Origin: Bugulina stolonifera | Taxonomy: Eukaryota; Bryozoa; Gymnolaemata; Cheilostomatida; Bugulidae | Reading direction: 5' to 3' | NCBI GenBank assembly: GCA_935421135.1 | Contig: OW285190.1 | Coordinates: 13,216,501 to 13,280,500 of the forward strand | Length of the DNA: 64,000 nucleotides | Shown: positions 60,501 through 64,000 of the stretch, piece by piece | How positions within the stretch are numbered: position 1 is the first letter of the stretch | How the letters are laid out: every line of letters starts with the position of its first letter | The notes under the pieces: generated by a model | Told to the model about the DNA's origin: nothing | What the model saw: the letters and a program-made list of their open reading frames with translations, nothing else | Database searches by the model: none | Made by a program: the position numbers and the translations under genes

Positions 60501-63500
60501 AATGGAATGTGAACAATATCTCACATTTCAAGACAGAAGCATAAATTTTAAAATTGCTATCTCATGGTTGACTTTGAGATAAATCTAATATTCCATGGTA
60601 AACTCAATTAAACTCCATTTCTGTAAATCCTTAATTAAAGCTAAAATATAGGTTAACAACTGTACTTGCGCACACAATAAAGTAGGCAGAAGGGGGAAAT
60701 ATCCCTCCCCAATCAAAGAGTGTTCATTATATGTCTACTATTTGTTCCGCATGCCAACGAGCAGCATTTGCCACGGTTAGAACACCTGATAGACTGTACC
60801 AGATAGATCTGGTTGAACCTAGTGCATGTTTGCTTTAATCAGGGGTTCCGTTCAAATCCCGAATACTTTGAACTAGAGAAAGTAGCTAGGACATTGTCAG
60901 CATTATACATGTACATGTAGATGTACGTGTAAAGTACACACATAATTATCATTACTATAATGTGAGCAACACACAATTATGTAAATTTATTATAACTCTC
61001 AATAAGGTCTTTGCTGTAAACATACACTTGTATGAACTTTATGTGAAAATTCTCCTAAGCAGAAGGGATGTTGTATCAACTTGTGCCATAACACAATTAA
61101 ATCCTCATATTAAAAATATATAATACAAAGCAAGGAAAGCTACTGTTTCACTAACTATAGGAATACATGCAAATTTTTTAGTCGACTGAATCAAAAATGT
61201 TGCATTCTGCTGAAACATCAAATACTGTCAGAAAGTTGAACATTAAATACTATATCCCCTTCGTTATACGTGTAGATCAGTACTCATGCACCAAAGAACT
61301 ACTATTTCCTGGTCTATCAAAATCTGAGTTCTGTGGTTTTATTGCTAACACAAGAACTCGATAACTCCAAGTCATGTATTATACTAAATAATTGTCTAAG
61401 TTGATACACATCCTTACTTGTAGGTGATCCTGTTATCCATAGATAATATTGTATATACACATCATGGTGACATTACTGAACTAATCCTAGTAATTGAATG
61501 GTTAGACAGCTTACGTATGTGATGTTTGACAGGGAATTCCTCTGTGTTAGTGAGTGGGTCAGAGCAGTGGTAGAGTAGGACTGGATTTGTGTCTGAAGTT
61601 ACTGGGAACCTCTCAGAGGTGGCTCCCTGATCACTCATTACGTCGTCTAGCCTGTTGTTCTCATAGAGGAGCAGCTGTTCAGTGGAGCGGTACCCACACT
61701 GCTTCTCAATTAAATCCTTTAGCCGCCTTAGATTGCTGCAAAATTTCAATATTTGCATGATATTCAATACCAGAGCATCTTATTAAAATACAAATATAAA
61801 TAATACATAATGATAATAATTTTATAATGCTATAATACAATTAATGCAAACTAATAACTATAACTAATAAAATAATAAGTGGTAGCAATATTAATACTAG
61901 TAACTACAGTTATATGGTGCATATTCGACATTAAGCGAATACTGCCATTATGTGAGGGGAAGAGGGGAGGTACATTTGCGTAATATAGTGAGGTTGTATA
62001 TGCCTCGTATAATACAATGCATATAATGTTAAACTACATTACGCTACGTGATATTTGCATGTACATGTATACATTGTTAAAGACTTACTCTTTCATGGGA
62101 TCACAGTAAACCTTGATTAGTTTACAATGGCAGGAATCAAACACTGAAATTATTGTTTTCGACACTATGGCTGATGCCTCTATGAAAAACTTGGAAAAGT
62201 CCCAACAATGATGAGCATCCGTCTCTACGAGGCCAGCTATAAGTGGTACGACTTGCATTTGTAGCCCTCTACAACAAAAGTATCAATATACACGTATGTT
62301 AGTATGGTTTATTTGGAGGAACAAACGCCAACAATATCTACTATAACTAGGACGATTAGGGGAGGGAGTGTAGCACCACCTACTACTGTTTAATTTGTCT
62401 TGGAATTGATGATTAAAGTTTTAATGGGAAATACCATGACATACCACAACTCATATAACTACTGTTATACATAATCATATAGAAATACAGCATTTTATGC
62501 AACTAGTCAATTCACAATTCAGGAACATGGAACCTTGGCACAGTATGGAAACAGGAACAATGGAATAACTGTAACAAGAGCTACTGACACTATGTGTAAG
62601 CTGTACTACCATATTATAATGTGTTAGGGGGGTTTGGCCAAGAGCTACTGACACTATGTGTAAGCTGTACTACCATATTATATATGTGTTAGGGGGGTTT
62701 GGCCAATCTTTTTATATATAATGTACTTTTAGCAAAGAGTTTATTTTTGAGCAGTCAGAGACTTGTTTCAAATCCATGAAAATACCAGTCCCTGACTGGG
62801 GTTTGAACCCAGGGCCTCTACGGCGCTTAATCGCCTAGCACAGTGAACAGAACGTGCTACCCCTACACCAGCTCAGCAACCTTATAAAAAGAAGCTTCAC
62901 CAGTGAGCAGTAGACATGCTCTGAGCAAACTGCGCACGAGGCACCCCTCTTATTATGGCCACCTTGCGCCTTATAGGATGTTAGGGGGTTTGGCCATTTT
63001 TTATATATATGATGTATTTGTGGAGAGGCCCCGGGTTCAAACCCCAGTCAGGGACTGGTATTTTCATGGATTTGAAACAAGTCTCTGATTGCCCAAAAAT
63101 AAATTCCTTGCTAAAAGATACATCATAACATATATATGTTTTTATTTTTGAATCCTTTGAACTTTTGCCCAGAACTATCCAGCCTCTGAATAATTAGTTG
63201 TCTTAAAAAAGGTTACCAGAAGAGTGAAATAAAACTTGAAATTTAATTTCCTCATAACTTCGTTAGATTGGGAAACCCAACAGGTCTGTAATAACTGGCT
63301 GATAAAGGGTTGATTCCCCAACAACAGCAATACATCTACTCACTCGGAGAGTTTGCATGTGGAAGGAAGTTTATTGCTGTATTCTATCTTCCCTGTGTCT
63401 TTGTCTTGTACTCCGGAGATCATCCCTGTCTTCTTTCCCGACAGGATTCTCTGCCTAGATACAACGTAATAGACATACCAAAATATTTACTTGTATAACA

Positions 63501-63848
63501 ATCATATAGTACTCGTACCTACTAGTACTGTATAACAATGATATAGTCATTTAATAATTACATAGTTAATTAGCTAATAATTCAGTAATAACAGATTATC
63601 ATAGGCATTGGTAAAGGCTGCTGTTATCAGAATACTAGCACACTATGTATGTGTATATATTAAAGTAAGAGAGTAACATACATGTCATTTCTGTTTCTGC
63701 GGCCACCATGAGGACGGAATGGTAAGGAACCGGTAGCCACGTGATATATAGTCACGCCCACACTCCACAAGTCTACGGATGATGTGAATGATGTTTTGTG
63801 ACCAAACCCAGGATTTCTTAGTACAGCTCTGTCATACAAGTCTGGATG
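54595..63848 (-). CDS. TBK1: TBK1/IKK-epsilon-like kinase, 3' portion (5' exons outside window)
   Basis: Exons in order: 63848-63682, 63454-63344, 62268-62089, 61735-61515, 60174-60024, 58358-58169, 57731-57607, 56989-56873, 56541-56440, 55626-55530, 55299-55136, 54766-54697, and a tentative last exon 54615-54595 (stop at 54597-54595). All junction phases agree, giving about 571 residues, equal to human TBK1 from near residue 180 to its end. The first exon is kinase C-lobe: [20 protein letters not shown], then [12 protein letters not shown], diagnostic of TBK1/IKK-epsilon. The ubiquitin-like domain follows ([17 protein letters not shown] … [13 protein letters not shown]), then the helical scaffold/dimerisation region, including [10 protein letters not shown], nearly as in human TBK1. 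In known animals these kinases phosphorylate IRF-type factors and autophagy receptors. The N-lobe and catalytic loop are not in this window, so activity cannot be judged. AATAAA at 54469-54464. Confidence 0.92.
56047..56430. repeat. 13-bp minisatellite next to a TBK1-like splice donor
   Basis: About 29 units of GTATATTATTATA (some GTATATTATTGTA). The array stops within 10 bases of the donor of the exon ending at 56440, so it begins almost at the intron start in gene direction. Confidence 0.9.
57480..57590. repeat. About 30-bp tandem repeat in a TBK1-like intron
   Basis: Three to four imperfect copies of GCATGTGCATGTACTGTACT followed by TACG. Lies just past the donor of the exon ending at 57607. 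Confidence 0.7.
57731..57870. repeat. 34-bp repeat made of the splice acceptor region of a TBK1-like exon
   Basis: Four to five copies of TCTACAGAGACAACCTTAGC plus CTATGTACG on the plus strand. In gene direction each reads GGTTGTCTCTGTAG, and the copy nearest the exon supplies the AG used at 57731, so a complete 3' splice site is repeated in tandem. Confidence 0.85.
58970..59250. repeat. About 26-bp ATAACATACTGTACATGTAT repeat
   Basis: Roughly nine imperfect units based on ATAACATACTGTACATGTAT, plus TGTAC variants, in a large TBK1-like intron. Confidence 0.85.
62571..62704. repeat. 64-66-bp tandem duplication
   Basis: AAGAGCTACTGACACTATGT … GTGTTAGGGGGGTTTGGCCA occurs twice in direct succession, with only a 2-base length difference. 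The end TTAGGGGGTTTGGCCA appears a third time near 62980, inside the neighbouring foldback element, so the duplication adjoins or overlaps that element. Confidence 0.85.
62719..63120. mobile_element. Foldback element with about 100-bp arms carrying a tRNA-like sequence (copy 2)
   Basis: The left arm (62719-62820) and right arm (63023-63120) are near-perfect inverted copies: CAGTCCCTGACTGGGGTTTG against CAAACCCCAGTCAGGGACTG, and TTTCAAATCCATGAAAATAC against its complement. On the minus strand the left half reads as a tRNA relative: A-box-like TGGTGTAGGGGTAGCAC, then B box GGTTCAAACCCC. It lies in a TBK1-like intron and is homologous over its length to 9608-9908. Confidence 0.8.
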
Positions 63849-64000
63849 CTAAAAATACCCATCAACAAAATCAGAAACACCAAACTATATCAAACACTGG
63901 CATTTAGAGAAACAAATTCTTAAATTTCTACAGGTATAGTATTATATGGTCAACACAGTTGAGAACGACAGCAATAAATAATAAAGATAATAAATAGATT

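Noticed and set aside
62805..62885. A tRNA gene on the minus strand
   Set aside because: tRNA-like promoter boxes are there, but the stems do not pair well and the sequence is part of a repeated foldback element also found at 9.6 kb.

Overview
This is a window of animal (metazoan) nuclear DNA: AT-rich, with GT-AG introns of roughly 100-1000 bp, conserved animal genes and many small mobile-element remnants and minisatellites. The gene set (mitochondrial carbamoyl-phosphate synthetase of the CPS I/III class, TBK1/IKK-epsilon kinase, gankyrin, a SULT-type sulfotransferase, LamG-PAN secreted proteins) fits an early-branching or other invertebrate animal. A sponge is my guess, but the sequence alone does not settle it. 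All exon structures below were read by hand from open frames, splice dinucleotides, phase continuity and family conservation; there is no transcript evidence.

Layout. 1-3110: AT-rich, no gene seen. 3.1-6.6 kb (minus): two tandem, intronless, paralogous single-pass membrane proteins with one Ig-like ectodomain and a shared cytoplasmic MPTxWS(E/D)(D/E)G motif; I do not recognise the family. 7.8-9.4 kb (minus): complete four-exon gankyrin (PSMD10). 9.4-13.8 kb: a foldback element with a tRNA-like sequence, a decayed LINE reverse transcriptase and a hairpin. 13.8-28.6 kb (plus): a complete 29-exon CPSase, 1496 residues, with a mitochondrial presequence, an intact glutaminase Cys-His-Glu triad and the Cys pair linked to N-acetylglutamate activation, so a CPS III-type enzyme. 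28.6-30.3 kb: a spacer with a minisatellite. 30.3-33.5 kb (plus): a complete eight-exon sulfotransferase with a hydrophobic N-terminus. 33.5-34.6 kb: a TACATG-type microsatellite.

34.6-52.8 kb (minus): a tandem cluster of four LamG-like + PAN/apple secreted protein genes. One is divergent (34.6-38.0), two are nearly identical (39.6-43.9 and 48.7-52.8), and one is a broken copy (46.2-47.6) lacking its first two and last exons. Between and inside them lie LTR-like sequences, a tRNA-derived SINE, small palindromic elements and a piggyBac-like MITE that abuts a splice acceptor. 54.6-64 kb (minus): the 3' three quarters of a TBK1/IKK-epsilon gene (kinase C-lobe, ubiquitin-like domain, helical scaffold); its 5' exons lie beyond the window.

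No operon-like cooperation is evident. CPS III is metabolic (arginine/urea/pyrimidine nitrogen), TBK1 is a signalling kinase, and the Ig-like pair and LamG-PAN cluster are cell-surface or secreted, locally duplicating families of the kind often used in recognition or adhesion. The strongest points for a second look are the Ig-like receptor pair, the CPS III active-site state, the recombining LamG-PAN cluster, and a recurring pattern of tandem repeats or transposons sitting exactly on splice sites.
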